From Apostichopus japonicus (taxonomy: Eukaryota > Echinodermata > Holothuroidea > Aspidochirotida > Stichopodidae), in the NCBI RefSeq assembly GCF_037975245.1, contig NC_092562.1, forward strand, positions 230,501 to 294,500: a stretch of DNA of 64,000 nucleotides, in the 5' to 3' direction. The translations under genes and the position numbers were made by a program. Below are positions 1 through 10,537 of this stretch, piece after piece; position 1 is the first letter of the stretch; every line of letters begins with the position of its first letter. The notes under the pieces were generated by a model that saw only the letters and a list, made by a program, of their open reading frames with translations, made no database searches and was not told the DNA's origin.

Positions 1-204
1 AATATGGGGTCCGAAGTGTTAGCTTAGTCCGTGGCATATATTCCATGCCTATATGTACTAAGTGAAAAGTTGGTTATGTTATCGTCTTAATAGTTATCAC
101 CGCAACAAACAGCAGAATTACACCTAGACTGTAAATGGGCGTATAGGTGGTCTGAGCATGGGGAGGGTCAAATTGTTGATAAAGTGGAACTAAATTTCAA
201 TAAG

Positions 205-1110
205 CGAACATAATAATAATAATAATGTTATTATTGTTATTATTAATAATAATAATAATAAAAAATTTTCTCCATTTATTCAGCATATTTTCTTTTAAAA
301 CAATATAGCATATACATATTGTTATAATTATAATCACCTTTTACAATTCTTGCATAGAACATGTTTTTATGAAGTTTCAAGAACGGAACAGCTCTGTGCA
401 TTCAGAAAATGCATGTTATAATTGAATATAACTTACTTTATCTTTCTTACACTTACTTGATTTTGAATGGATATAACGTTCAACATCAATTGCAAACTTA
501 AATTTATAGAAAAAATCGCAAATATTTGGTAAGTTCTTATTTTGCTTACAATCATAAATATAATACTTCATGTGTATTATTAGAAAATTATATGGGTGAC
601 TATATCCATTTCCGTACCCGAAAAAAATATTTCGTTTTGAAAAGAACTGTTGCTTTAAAAACCGATTCTCTACGTCTAATATGAAAGACCCAGTAAAATT
701 ACAGTCCCAAAAATAGATGCTTTATATTCTTAGTTTCTCTGTTGCAGAAGGAACAAACCTCTGTATCATTTATACCCATCAACGCTAAAAGTTTATTTGT
801 TGCAATAATACGGTGTAAAAATTTAAACTGAAAGTATTGGAGCTTTGCATCTAATACAGAGTAGTATGGCATCTTAAAAAACCTGTCCCAGTCTTTTGGT
901 CAGATCTTTAAAACTCCACTTCTCTCTTGAAGTCGGAACTTTTGATAAACGATGTAAATACATTTTATAGATATGCTGAGAGATAGAGCTAGCCCGAATG
1001 GCATTACAATACATGATAGTATTGTTGTTCATAACATCAGTACTATGACAACCTGACCTTTTCCACCACTGGGGAATTGCACTTATTAAACTCCAATACA
1101 GAGTAAAAGG
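205..1110 (-). pseudogene. Degenerate L1/Tx1-type LINE ORF2 C-terminal fragment with 3' tail
   Basis: Read on the minus strand from about 1110 to a stop at 416-418, the translation resembles the end of a non-LTR retrotransposon ORF2, downstream of the reverse transcriptase. First comes a YWSLISAIPQWW-like stretch. Then comes a segment with FKFLHRIIATNKLLALM followed by VCSFCNRETKNIKHLF, the Cys/His-containing region typical of L1-like ORF2 C-termini. A tail with PYNFLIIHMKYYIYDCK follows. At least two frameshifts (near 890 and 700) and a stop break the frame, so it is dead. Downstream, 205-415 looks like a 3' UTR ending in a TTA-rich tail. The 5' side stops at an (AAT)n tract near 1115, consistent with 5' truncation. 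The clade is inferred from motif style only; the frameshift positions are approximate. Confidence 0.72.
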
Positions 1111-1135
1111 TATAAATAATAATAATAATAATAAA

Positions 1136-1974
1136 ATTATTTTTTAATTTTGTTTTTATATTTGCAAAATAAGAGTAGATTTATTAGGATTGTGTGAATA
1201 AATCTATCATTTGCTGAATCCTAACTGTTGTACTATTTATAACAAATCCATATTAGGTTAAGCACTTTCTGACATGTAACTTAAAACGTCCTCGAAAAAG
1301 AATATTAAAGCAGCTGTCTATTGAATATAATCCTTTACACACACCAGTACCTCCATGCACACACCCACACGTGCACACACATTACGGTCAGTACACTAGC
1401 ATAAACCAATCCACACCATCCTCTACCCTCACCCTATACCACTAACCTCACCAACACTCCCCAAAACTTTCTACAGTTGTCTACTATTTTTGTCCCTGTT
1501 TTTTGTTTGTTGGGGGGTGGGGGGTCATGGTAATGCCCCTTTAAGGTAGGATTTGGATAAATGACAAACTCACCTGGGAAGGTCTTAACAGAGAATTCAC
1601 GTGTCCTAGTTTCTAAACGAATTACGAGAAAAGCTAAGACTTAATGGATCTCGGATTACAACGAAAACAGCGAATACTTATGTCAAAGACCATTATGCTT
1701 TGAGATTGATGAAGATGATAATTCAGTAAAACTGCTCTCTTGTCTCCCAGTGGATATTGAAGATGATCTTGATTTTGTAAAACTTTTAACTTTCTAGATT
1801 TGGCTAAAATCCATTACAGACTCTCTCTCTTTATGTACTCATGAATCCCGTAACATAATCCAGCAGTTCCTTTCTCCGCGTACCGACCCAAGCACCAGGC
1901 TTCCACCCCTCAGATACCAACATCATGCAGCCTTAACGTGTCATCATTGCCTTAAACATAAACAATACACACCT
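1136..1974. other. No gene recognised; simple-sequence patches
   Basis: Contains a CA-rich patch at about 1338-1382 and a G-rich patch (GGGGGGTGGGGGG) at about 1512-1527. I see no supported coding, RNA or transposon feature. Confidence 0.6.
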
Positions 1975-2022
1975 TTGATATATGATCAACAATGCAGTAA
2001 CCTGATAGCTGGTCATCACATT

Positions 2023-2305
2023 CCCCCCCCCCATCACCACCACCACCCTCTCTCTCTCATACTTCACCCCCATCACCACCACCACCCTCTCTCTCATACT
2101 TCACCCCCCCATCACCACCACCACCCTCTCTCTCTCATACTTCACCCCCCATCACCACCACCACCCTCTCTCTCATACTTCACCCCCCATCACCACCACC
2201 ACCCTCTCTCTCTCATACTTCACCCCCCCATCACCACCACCACCCTCTCTCTCATACTTCACCCCCCCCCATCACCACCACCACCCTCTCTCTCTCATAC
2301 TTCAG
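2023..2305. repeat. CT/CAC minisatellite, 7 units of about 38-41 bp
   Basis: Seven units run CCATCACC(ACC)n, then (CT)n, then CATACTTCACCCC. The (CT)n block alternates strictly between 5 and 4 repeats (5,4,5,4,5,4,5), so the true repeat is a dimer of about 78 bp. C-run length varies between units. The 139-codon frame over it, His/Pro/Ser-rich, is an artefact of the repeat. Confidence 0.95.
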
Positions 2306-2399
2306 AACATTATGGTCATTCTCAAACATTTATCATTTACGACATTACATGGTCATTTTGTAAACGTACCGTGTGGTGCAGATATAACATGTAAACTCT

Positions 2400-2935
2400 A
2401 GCTATATATGGATGTATTGTTGTCGCTAATATTGACACGTAAAGTGCAGCGAACTTAAATCTTACTGACTAACATATTATATATCTTCTACCTATACCAT
2501 GAACCAACTCATTACGAAGATTCAAATTGCCCAAATTATTTACTATTCAAATAATAATGGTTGTCACCGCTTCCACTAATGATATAGATTTCACTTTACG
2601 AAAGTAAGCAATCCATCTTCTTTGCATATAGTCTTTACGTATAGGCTATAAATGTCGACTTCAAATCGAGAGCTCAATTGTACTTATTTTCAGCCATTTT
2701 CACATCTTATCATAGCATCAATCAAGCATGATGTCTTTAGGCATATAAGACCTCCATCTAACAAGCCATTCTAATATATCATATATTATTAAAAGACAAG
2801 TTATTTAAGAGAAAATTAAATATCCGTCGATACGCAAAATGAAGCGACGTTACATTTGTCATATATACCGGAGTTGTAAACGATATATACACTGATAATG
2901 CTTCAAGCTAGACAGCTGTATACAGACTGCTGAAT
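2400..2935. other. No feature recognised
   Basis: AT-rich unique-looking sequence with stops in all frames and no repeat structure that I could see. Confidence 0.6.
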
Positions 2936-3185
<250 letters not shown>

Positions 3186-3302
3186 ACGATGAATAACGAT
3201 GATCATGATGATCATGACGGTGATGACGGTGATGACGACGACCGACGGCGATGACCGACGACGACGACGATGAAGATGACGATGACGTTGACGATAATCC
3301 AT

Positions 3303-4790
3303 TTGCCATTTAGGAGATATTATGGCTTATTTGTCATTTCAAGGGTCAACCATTTTATCCTTATGTATTGTGTGAAGTGCTCCTCTGTCCCTTTGTTCCT
3401 CTCTCCCTATTTCCACGACAACATGAAAGAAGAATTGTTAATTATTTAATGCCGATGTAAAATTAGGAATAGACACTTTTGACACTTTAGCGACGACATT
3501 TGTGTTCTATTATAACTTTACATATGGGCATTTTTTTCCCCCTATACTATATAAATATCTAGGCTGTAAATGTAAAATGGTCACTTAGTCGCTTAACTAG
3601 TGAAGCCAAACAAACCCACAAATCTTTCGCATCTCTGATTACAGTCTGTTTTCAGTCACGATATAATTAAATCACAAGTTTTCAAAGCGCAAAGCTGATT
3701 AATGACAATGTGAAATACCAAACCGTCCTGGCCAAATGGACTTCTAGCTGAATAAACATGTTTTGCCAGTGTTATGTTTTACAAGTGGACTAAAACAGTA
3801 ACTCGCCTTGGGTGGCGAAGCTAGCTAATAAATCAATCAAATTTGTACACTGCTTCTTTTCTCTTCTTCTTCTTCTTCATCTTTTTCTGTGTCTCTTTCT
3901 AAGCGTTGTTTGACTCTCTGTTTCATCAGAGGAATGAATATATCTAGTTATTGAAAACGTAGCCTTTCGTCAGGCCATCAATATATCACTGTCATTTATA
4001 TATTTGAAGTTATGGCGAAATTTTTCTAGCAGAAAATAAAAATGATATTAAACTGATTTGATGGTCAGGGATCACTTGGGGAATAAAGGTTTTACATTAT
4101 CAAACGACTGTGTCTTGTTCACAATTAAAGCGATGTATAGAAAAACAAAATACAATGAAATGCATTTATTTTGTTTATGAGCTTAGCAAACTAAACAGTA
4201 ATATTTAAACAAGTAAACATTAAATACATTAATTAATTTAGAATATTCACTTCTGACAAGGAATTGGGACAAAAAGAGGAACCAAAAAGTAAAAAAAAAG
4301 TAAAACATAAACACACCACTTTGTATAGTTCTTTGTTAGATAACAAATTTATATTAAATGCAATACGTAATTTGGTACAAACGTGCTCATAAATGTCAAC
4401 AATAAATCAAATGTTATTATATATTAACTTTGTAGCAAAGAGCAGATAGATTTCCACCCTCCTGTACAATACAACCAGCTCTCGTGTTACAATTATGTAT
4501 CCATGTGACATCGAATTCTTGTGATATTGAAATGTTGAATATTTTCCCCTTTCAATAATTTTCTCCCCTTTCATTAAGCAAAAAGCGAAATTAACTGTGC
4601 AGATGCTTTTGTTTGGGAAATTTATTAACAAACTGCCGACTTTTATTGAACGATGATAACAAGCAAAATGAATAACATTCGTTTGTATACATCGAGTTCA
4701 TGCGAGGTGATTCTGTCGATATATTAATATTAAACAATGTTGATGTGATCGGAGTTAAAGGACGGGGGAAAGGATCAGAAAAATGTATGC
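3303..4790. other. No gene recognised; possible retroelement tail
   Basis: Mostly unremarkable AT-rich sequence. The stretch 3725-3835 (ending CGCCTTGGGTGGCGAAGC, then AATAAATCAATCAA) contains a short CGCC...GGCG hairpin followed by an A-rich repeat-like end. This could be the 3' tail of a non-LTR element, but the evidence is weak. Confidence 0.45.
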
Positions 4791-4791
4791 G

Positions 4792-4792
<1 letters not shown>

Positions 4793-4820
<28 letters not shown>
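4793..4820. repeat. (AT)n microsatellite bordering hammerhead element copy 1
   Basis: Uninterrupted AT dinucleotides directly abutting the GTTGATACTA end of the palindromic element. Confidence 0.97.
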
Positions 4821-4824
<4 letters not shown>

Positions 4825-4854
4825 ATACTAGATGAGACTAGTGGAACACTAGTA

Positions 4855-4898
4855 GTTGTAACTCGGAGTTTCACGCTTTATTGCGATCTTCAGACAAC
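4855..4898 (-). ncRNA. Type I hammerhead ribozyme-like motif (minus arm, copy 1)
   Basis: Because of the palindrome, the minus strand of the left arm reads the same motif: GTTGT, CTGAAGA, CGC-AATAAA-GCG, GAAA, CTCCGAG, TT, ACAAC. Stem I is 5 bp, because the sixth pair falls on the central spacer. The same U-U mismatch at the stem II base applies. Confidence 0.58.
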
Positions 4899-4901
4899 AA
4901 G

Positions 4902-4947
4902 AGTTGTCTGAAGATCGCAATAAAGCGTGAAACTCCGAGTTACAACT
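4902..4947 (+). ncRNA. Type I hammerhead ribozyme-like motif (plus arm, copy 1)
   Basis: Reading order: stem I strand AGTTGT, core CTGAAGA (fits CUGANGA), stem II CGC/GCG with loop AATAAA, core GAAA, a minimal stem III inside CTCCGAG, TT before the predicted cleavage point, then ACAACT. The last segment pairs with AGTTGT over 6 bp. Total is 46 nt. Very short stem III is characteristic of hammerheads in Penelope-like elements and animal retrozymes. Caveats: a U-U mismatch sits at the base of stem II (the 10.1-11.1 position, normally G-C), and the cleavage triplet would be GUU, so activity is uncertain. Confidence 0.62.
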
Positions 4948-5040
4948 ACTAGTGTTCCACTAGTCTCATTTAGTATCAACATATATTCCGCTCTGTCCAA
5001 TGGACATAGAGCACTCTGCGCCAAGATAGACGCCAACCTA

Positions 5041-5041
<1 letters not shown>

Positions 5042-5071
<30 letters not shown>
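5042..5071. repeat. (AT)n microsatellite
   Basis: AT dinucleotide tract immediately after the conserved 3' box of hammerhead element copy 1. Confidence 0.95.
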
Positions 5072-5074
<3 letters not shown>

Positions 5075-5235
5075 TATAAATATTAATTTTAAAATGATTT
5101 AGAAATTGGTCGGCTATGTATAAAAGCCAAATCCGTCCGATTCCTCTTCGAACGCTGACGAGAGCTAACCGTATATACGTGGCATTAAGATTATAATATT
5201 AATTATAAGGAACTGACTTTTAAATGAATCAAATG

Positions 5236-5430
5236 TTTTAAAGGGGACATATACTCAACCATCATTTTGTGGCTAATATGACAAGAGTTCTTTTATGATG
5301 AAGAACTCCACCAAATAGCAAAGAAATATCTTTTGGGATGTATATCTCACTTTAAAAGTCGTGTGTAGGGGTTGCCATTTTGTAGCATCTGTGATGTCAT
5401 AGAGCCACCAGGATCGGAAACCTTTGAGTT
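5236..5430 (+). mobile_element. Possible solo arm of a TTAA-type foldback element
   Basis: Begins TTTTAAAGGGGACATATACT and runs to a GTGATGTCAT motif near 5390. The layout recalls one arm of the 8087-8654 element (TTAAAGG start, GTGATGTCAC end of arm). No matching right end was found, so this is a tentative fragment. Confidence 0.3.
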
Positions 5431-5467
5431 TTTGCCTTTGGTTTTCCTTGACACATTTTCAAGTTAA

Positions 5468-5772
5468 AGGGTGTGAAGACTCGCGCACAAAGAAACGTCG
5501 GATGCCGGTAATCTGACCTAGGGTCGAATGAGGTATAACAGAAGTGTTAGACACCACCATCGATCCCAGAAAATACACACACAGATTGCTACCGTCGGTA
5601 ATTAGACACTAGTGTACAGTCAATACATGCAGCTACGGTCAATACCCACAACAGTGTACATAACAGCGATGGATATCTCAGGTCTAGATAAAAGATAACA
5701 AGGTATCATGTTTCATTACTGTCTGCATTTTATAGAGGGCGGCACTCGGTTTGGGGCGAGTCTTCAATGCCC
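5468..5772. mobile_element. TTAA-flanked non-autonomous DNA transposon (MITE), 305 bp
   Basis: The left end AGGGTGTGAAGACTCGCGC and the inverted right end (GGGCATTGAAGACTCGCC when reverse-complemented) match over GAAGACTCGC plus AGGG. The tetranucleotide TTAA sits at both borders, 5464-5467 and 5773-5776. TTAA target sites are the hallmark of piggyBac-type insertion. The terminal bases do not fit the classic CCC start, so the superfamily is uncertain. No transposase frame is present. Confidence 0.65.
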
Positions 5773-5776
5773 TTAA

Positions 5777-6765
5777 ACTTATATCATGGATGACATTATA
5801 ATTAATGCCATCATTAGGTAATGCTAAGAGCTTCGATAGTTTAGAGTCAGCAACTTATGGCAAAACACATCTCCTTTACAGAAAACAAAATACATTGTTA
5901 TAAATGAAGAAACACATTAGAAATTGAAGGATATGTGACTCCATGACGTCATTTGTAAACTTGATCAAGTCTCCAGCGTGGTGTGTAAAGGAATCATTAA
6001 ATCTGTAGTATTAGCTAAATGACAGTAAATAAGGGGGGAAAATAGTTTCCTCGACTGTTGGGCGAAAATGTTCATGGGAGTTTATCTCCATTACAGAGAA
6101 CATACATGATAGTAGCGTTTGTGAATCCTTTGTGTCTCCTTCAAGGAAAAATTCAAACTTGCATTAGACTATAACCATGACAACAACAACAACAAAGCAG
6201 AAGAAGAAGACATTTAGACAGTGAAGACACATCCGTATACGATCAGACAATATTGAGCTTACAAGAGTAGTCTGGTGTCCGATAAGCTATAGGATTATCC
6301 AACTTTCTTTACTACACAATAGACAAAGCAGTGTTCTTTCAGAGTCGTAAAATCAGAGAATGAAGTCTGCAAACCAGTAAATAAACAAAACAACAAAGCT
6401 ATTTATACGTTTCGCTAGTTAAGAGTATAATACATATACAGGTTTTTACATCTGTATAGATATGTAGAACTCTGATCCATTTTGTTTTAAATATTACATT
6501 ACATTGTTGTCTTTTATTAGTGATAACAACCTTCCTTAATTAATAGTTTCAATGGTTTGCTAAAGCCGTCACCCTAAGTTTGCATTCCATATTTTATTGA
6601 AAAATACAGCGATGAAGCTCATACTTAGAGCAGCTTCTTTATTACAATTCTATGTAATATTAAAATAATACTATAACGTTATTTAATAGTATAACATCAT
6701 AACTTGTCCAGGAATATGTTAAGAAATGAATAAAATGTTGCAAACATTTTGAAGGTTTTCGTTTT
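5777..6765. other. No gene recognised
   Basis: Contains a full cAMP-response-type palindrome TGACGTCA at about 5944 and short (CAA)n/(GAA)n runs at 6180-6210. Nothing else could be supported. Confidence 0.55.
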
Positions 6766-6766
6766 T

Positions 6767-6857
6767 CATGTGTTTATTACCAATATGAAATGTGTCTGGG
6801 CGATATATATATATATATATATATGTGTTTATTACCAATATGAAATGTGTCTGGGCG

Positions 6858-6923
<66 letters not shown>

Positions 6924-6936
6924 GTATATATATAAA
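6767..6936 (+). repeat. Duplicated 56-bp unit containing (AT)n, then (AT/GT) microsatellite
   Basis: The phrase TGTTTATTACCAATATGAAA through GTGTCTGGGCG, followed by (AT)n, occurs twice (from about 6769 and 6825). It is followed by a longer (AT)n tract with regularly spaced GT interruptions. The array leads directly into hammerhead element copy 2. Confidence 0.9.
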
Positions 6937-6937
6937 T

Positions 6938-7133
6938 ATGTTGAGACTAGTTGAGACTAGTGGAACACTAGTAGTTGTAACTCAGAGTTTCACGCGTTGA
7001 GCGATCATCAGACAACTCTGTTGTCTCAACTCAGAGTCGCTCAACTCTGTTGTCACAACTCAGTGTCGCTCAACTCAGAGTTATCCACCGGACATAGAGC
7101 ACTCTGCGCCAAGATAGACGCCAACCAACCAAT

Positions 7134-7135
<2 letters not shown>
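6938..7135. mobile_element. Hammerhead-bearing element, copy 2 (non-palindromic)
   Basis: The left 80 bp is homologous to the left arm of copy 1 (GAGACTAGTGGAACACTAGT, then AGTTGTAACTC). The right half is different: two imperfect units of about 29 bp (CTCTGTTGTCWCAACTCAGW, then GTCGCTCAA) replace the mirrored arm. The conserved 3' box reappears at 7090-7125. (AT)n tracts flank it on both sides. Comparison of the copies indicates that one half of the family is variable. Confidence 0.75.
6973..7017 (-). ncRNA. Hammerhead ribozyme-like motif with canonical CUGAUGA core
   Basis: Minus strand, 45 nt: stem I AGTTGT, core CTGATGA (the canonical box), stem II CGC/GCG with loop TCAAC, core GAAA, minimal stem III in CTCTGAG, TT, then ACAACT closing stem I with 6 of 6 pairs. 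Relative to copy 1, the variable position 7 and the stem II loop have changed, while both cores, both stem II strands and stem I are retained. This is what selection on the fold would give. The U-U mismatch at the stem II base is a concern. Confidence 0.68.

Positions 7136-7140
<5 letters not shown>

Positions 7141-7175
<35 letters not shown>
7141..7175. repeat. (AT)n microsatellite
   Basis: AT tract immediately after the 3' box of hammerhead element copy 2, as in copy 1. Confidence 0.95.
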
Positions 7176-7176
<1 letters not shown>

Positions 7177-7596
7177 TACAAGATTCCACCACCGTAAATA
7201 GTACCAAAATCGAATTACAATGTGATACGTTTCACAACTAGCACGACACATGCTCACATACATACAAATGCACAGATACACATCAAGTAGGTCTCTATCT
7301 TTGTAAAGTTCAACGCCGATTATAAAACGATTGAAAACTATGTCAGCAGCGAGGACGGCAAATTAGTTCCAAGTAAAATGTCATTGAGAAGTGAAGCGTA
7401 ACAGTAATCAAACCGACGTTCTCAATTTGAACGAGTTTGTTTTGTATTTAACTATCTTTTGACTTTGGTAGAATAGGGAAGTGGAAGTGTAATTTTACTC
7501 CAAAACGTGTTTTGACTAATATTGCAACTTTCTTTTAATCAACTACAGGCATAACGAGAATGTCTTTTGACATCCAACCAACTAACTCCCAGGGCA

Positions 7597-7599
<3 letters not shown>
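7176..7599. other. No feature recognised
   Basis: Unique-looking AT-rich sequence without a supported gene. Confidence 0.6.
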
Positions 7600-7666
<67 letters not shown>

Positions 7667-7700
7667 ATATATATATTATATATATATGTATGTATGTATC
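7600..7700. repeat. (AT)n microsatellite with (ATGT) interruptions
   Basis: About 58 bp of pure AT, then AT/ATGT mixed units. Open frames of Tyr-Ile repeats here are artefacts. Confidence 0.97.
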
Positions 7701-8086
7701 TGTATCCGTCCTAATACATGTTCTGAAGAGGAATACGAATCTGTTTAGAGCTTTTCTTTTCCATAAACGTTCGGTTTAATTGCATTCATATGTAGTTTCG
7801 AAAGTGTTAAAAGTATATTATTTGTCTCAACAGTTCACCTCAACGACCAACTACTCATAAATATTGGATTACACGCTCCTCTCGGTAAAAGAATGTGTCG
7901 CATATATCACCATCTTTATCCAGAGTTATGTTTTGTTTTTGTAAAATAAAGCAGTTGTTGACGCTTATATAGTCGAAATATCTATTACTCAGACTAACAT
8001 TAGAAATTAAACCGACCTATATATATGACACCAATGAAGATTATTCTTCATTATGTAGTTTAAGCAACCAGTAATTAGTTAATTAA

Positions 8087-8654
8087 AGGATTGGTTCAGT
8101 TGTCATACATGTTCATGCTATATGAAAGAGGACAATAAAAGAAACACAATGGTGAAAAAACTGCACAAATATCTTATACGGTTAAAGAGATATTCAAGTG
8201 TAAAGTTTTATCAGATTGTGTAGAAACTGCTGAAATCTGACTAGCTGTGATGTCACATCCTCACATTCCTGAAAAGTCTTTGTTTTTTCTCTAAGTATTT
8301 TGTGAGATTTCATGACTTTCAACCAAAAGATATGTCAGGAGATCTCATATTTGCCAAAGGAAGTATTTGAGATTAAACATCTGAAGAATTTTTGATTATA
8401 TTATTTTCAAATGTGTTAAAAATGTAAATAATTTTTAAAGAAATATATTCACAAATGTTAAGGAAGTGAGGATGTGACGTCACACCCTCGCAGTAAGTCT
8501 TTCTACACCAGTCGTTTTCAAAGAAATTTTGATATCTTCAAAGTGTCATATTTCCTTAACAAAGCATGCTTTCATGGTAGTTTCTTCACTGTTCTCTTTA
8601 TCTTTTTGTGCTCTTTCATACAAAATAGACATGTCAAACACCTGAACCAATCCT
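8087..8654. mobile_element. Foldback (long-TIR) DNA element with TTAA flanks, 568 bp
   Basis: The ends AGGATTGGTTCAGTTGT (left) and AGGATTGGTTCAGGTGTT (right, reverse-complemented) match, and TTAA lies at both borders (8083-8086 and 8655-8658). Homology between the arms continues imperfectly for about 180 bp, through a shared ATGAAAGAG block, to a common GTCACATCCTCAC end at about 8265 and 8467. The central 200 bp is a spacer. There is no transposase frame. The right arm has a complete TGACGTCA palindrome. It is probably a TTAA-targeting MITE; the superfamily is not certain. Confidence 0.75.
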
Positions 8655-10537
8655 TTAAATGAATTCTCGATATATACGTCGCCCGGACACTTTTCATAAT
8701 TACAGGCTTCTAATTCCGTGCATAAAAACAAGGAACAGAGCCCCCCCCCCCCCCCAATGGAATTAGCAAATTAACGACATTATTTTGTATTTGAAATATA
8801 ATGGTAAATGAACATAAAACAACAAGTAGTCGATAAATGAATTTCTCAAGTTTGATTCCCTAACATCAACTACCCTGGATACTTTTCTGTACATCGAATT
8901 GAACATTCACATCTTACGTATCGGACAAAATCAATTCTATAAAACATAAATTTAATTACATTTATAATAAGATAAAAGAATTATCTTTAGAACACAGTCG
9001 ATAGAGCTTATGTGTACTTATGATGTAAATGCATGTCGATTCTTTTCAAAGTCAAAAAGAACAGAAAAAAGGAATTAAACGCCTTTATGGGCTGATTTGT
9101 GTAAATTGTCGAGAGTATTTGTTCATAAAATTTCATTAGAAAATATGTATGTTTTATTTCTTTTGTAAAGAATGAAGGAAAACTAGAGGGGGAGGGGAAG
9201 GAGCAGGAAGGGGAGGGGAGCAGGGGGGGGGAAGGGGAAGAGAATTTAGAAGCGCAGATGTTTCCAATTTACTTTGAATGTGAATAATATCTCAGGAGAA
9301 CAAAATGCAAATTTGTAATCCTTTTAGAATTTGAAAAAACATCTCTTAGTTATTCTCTAATTAATATTCATATGGTACAAAAATGTTTAGCTTTAACCAA
9401 TCTCCGTAAGAATCATTCAAAACAAAATTATGCTGAAATTGTTCAAAATTACTATATTACAAGTTTTTGGAAAAGATTTACTAGAGGTCCCATGTCTATA
9501 CGCACAATACAGTCAGAGTTATTGATGAATGCATATATTCGTGTGTGTATAACATTGAAAGATATATATAACTATAAGTATAGGCCTATCGCTATAGGAC
9601 ATATTATGTACCTCTAGGGAATCTATTTGTATGGTCAGAACTCCAGTGAAGCGGAAAAACTTCATTAAGAGTTAAAAACAATTCAACTGCGATAAGCTTT
9701 AGGGAACATCTTGACACTCGGAAATGTATCTAATACGACTCATTTCAATACAGTAGGATATTGCACACTCGCTGTGCTGAAAGTGGAATTGGCTACTAGC
9801 CGTTATGCGGTCATTGCACCGTATACATATATATATAGCCTAGTCACAAACAGACTAAGTATTAACATGTATTTATGCGAGGATCTTACCGCTTGACTTG
9901 AGGCAGAAATTCTTTGTTTATATTTATTTCAACGGGTGTGGATTACCACTAAAGGCCCTTAACCAGTTAGAACGAAAATTCAAGAAAGAGGTTTGCGAAT
10001 ACCCATACAGCTAAAAAGGCGATCATTAAGCAAGATATTTGCTAACGAAATGTTCAGAATTTCTTTTTTATGTTTTCTTTTATAAGGACAAAGAAAATAT
10101 CTGATCCATTGACTTAATATACTATAAAAAGTTCACTGAATTGAGTTCCGTGGTTGTTGATGTTGAATTATAGTCACATTGTAATTACATCATCAATAGC
10201 TGTAGAAACATTACAAACACTCAAATCTTTCGTTTGCCTTGGACATATAACATATTAAGACCAAATAAATATCTATTGTCTTTAATACCATAATCATGGC
10301 ATGATTCTTACTCACAACATATGTTCATGTTCGCCTTGAAAATATGAAAAGAAGAATAACAAGAAGAAGAAGAATAAGAAAAAATGATGAGAAAGTAAGA
10401 GTCTGTGACGTCTATAGTTGCCTATAACATTTGACACTCACAAAATGGCAGCTTTCTGGTTTATTGTTGAGCTACGATATCTTTTACACGAATCTAGACT
10501 GTCCTGGGCTTTTTGAAGTAGTTGTTTCTCACACACA
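8655..10537. other. No gene recognised; C15 run and G-rich patch
   Basis: Holds a 15-C homopolymer at 8741-8755 and a purine block at about 9187-9245 rich in GGGG runs (G-quadruplex potential). Frames up to about 80 codons show no family resemblance. Confidence 0.55.

Larger units (their letters stand above)
4821..5041. mobile_element. Palindromic hammerhead-bearing element, copy 1
   Basis: 4821-4980 is a near-perfect inverted repeat. GTTGATACTA at the left end returns as TAGTATCAAC at the right end, and the two arms of about 78 nt meet at a tiny AAGA spacer near 4899-4902. Downstream, 5002-5037 (ACATAGAGCACTCTGCGCC, then AAGATAGACGCCAACC) is shared almost exactly with copy 2 at 7090-7125. 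(AT)n tracts lie on both sides. Each arm encodes a hammerhead-like core, one per strand. No protein-coding frame is present, so it would be non-autonomous. It is best read as a Penelope-like or retrozyme-derived family; element boundaries are inferred from the flanking AT tracts. Confidence 0.75.
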
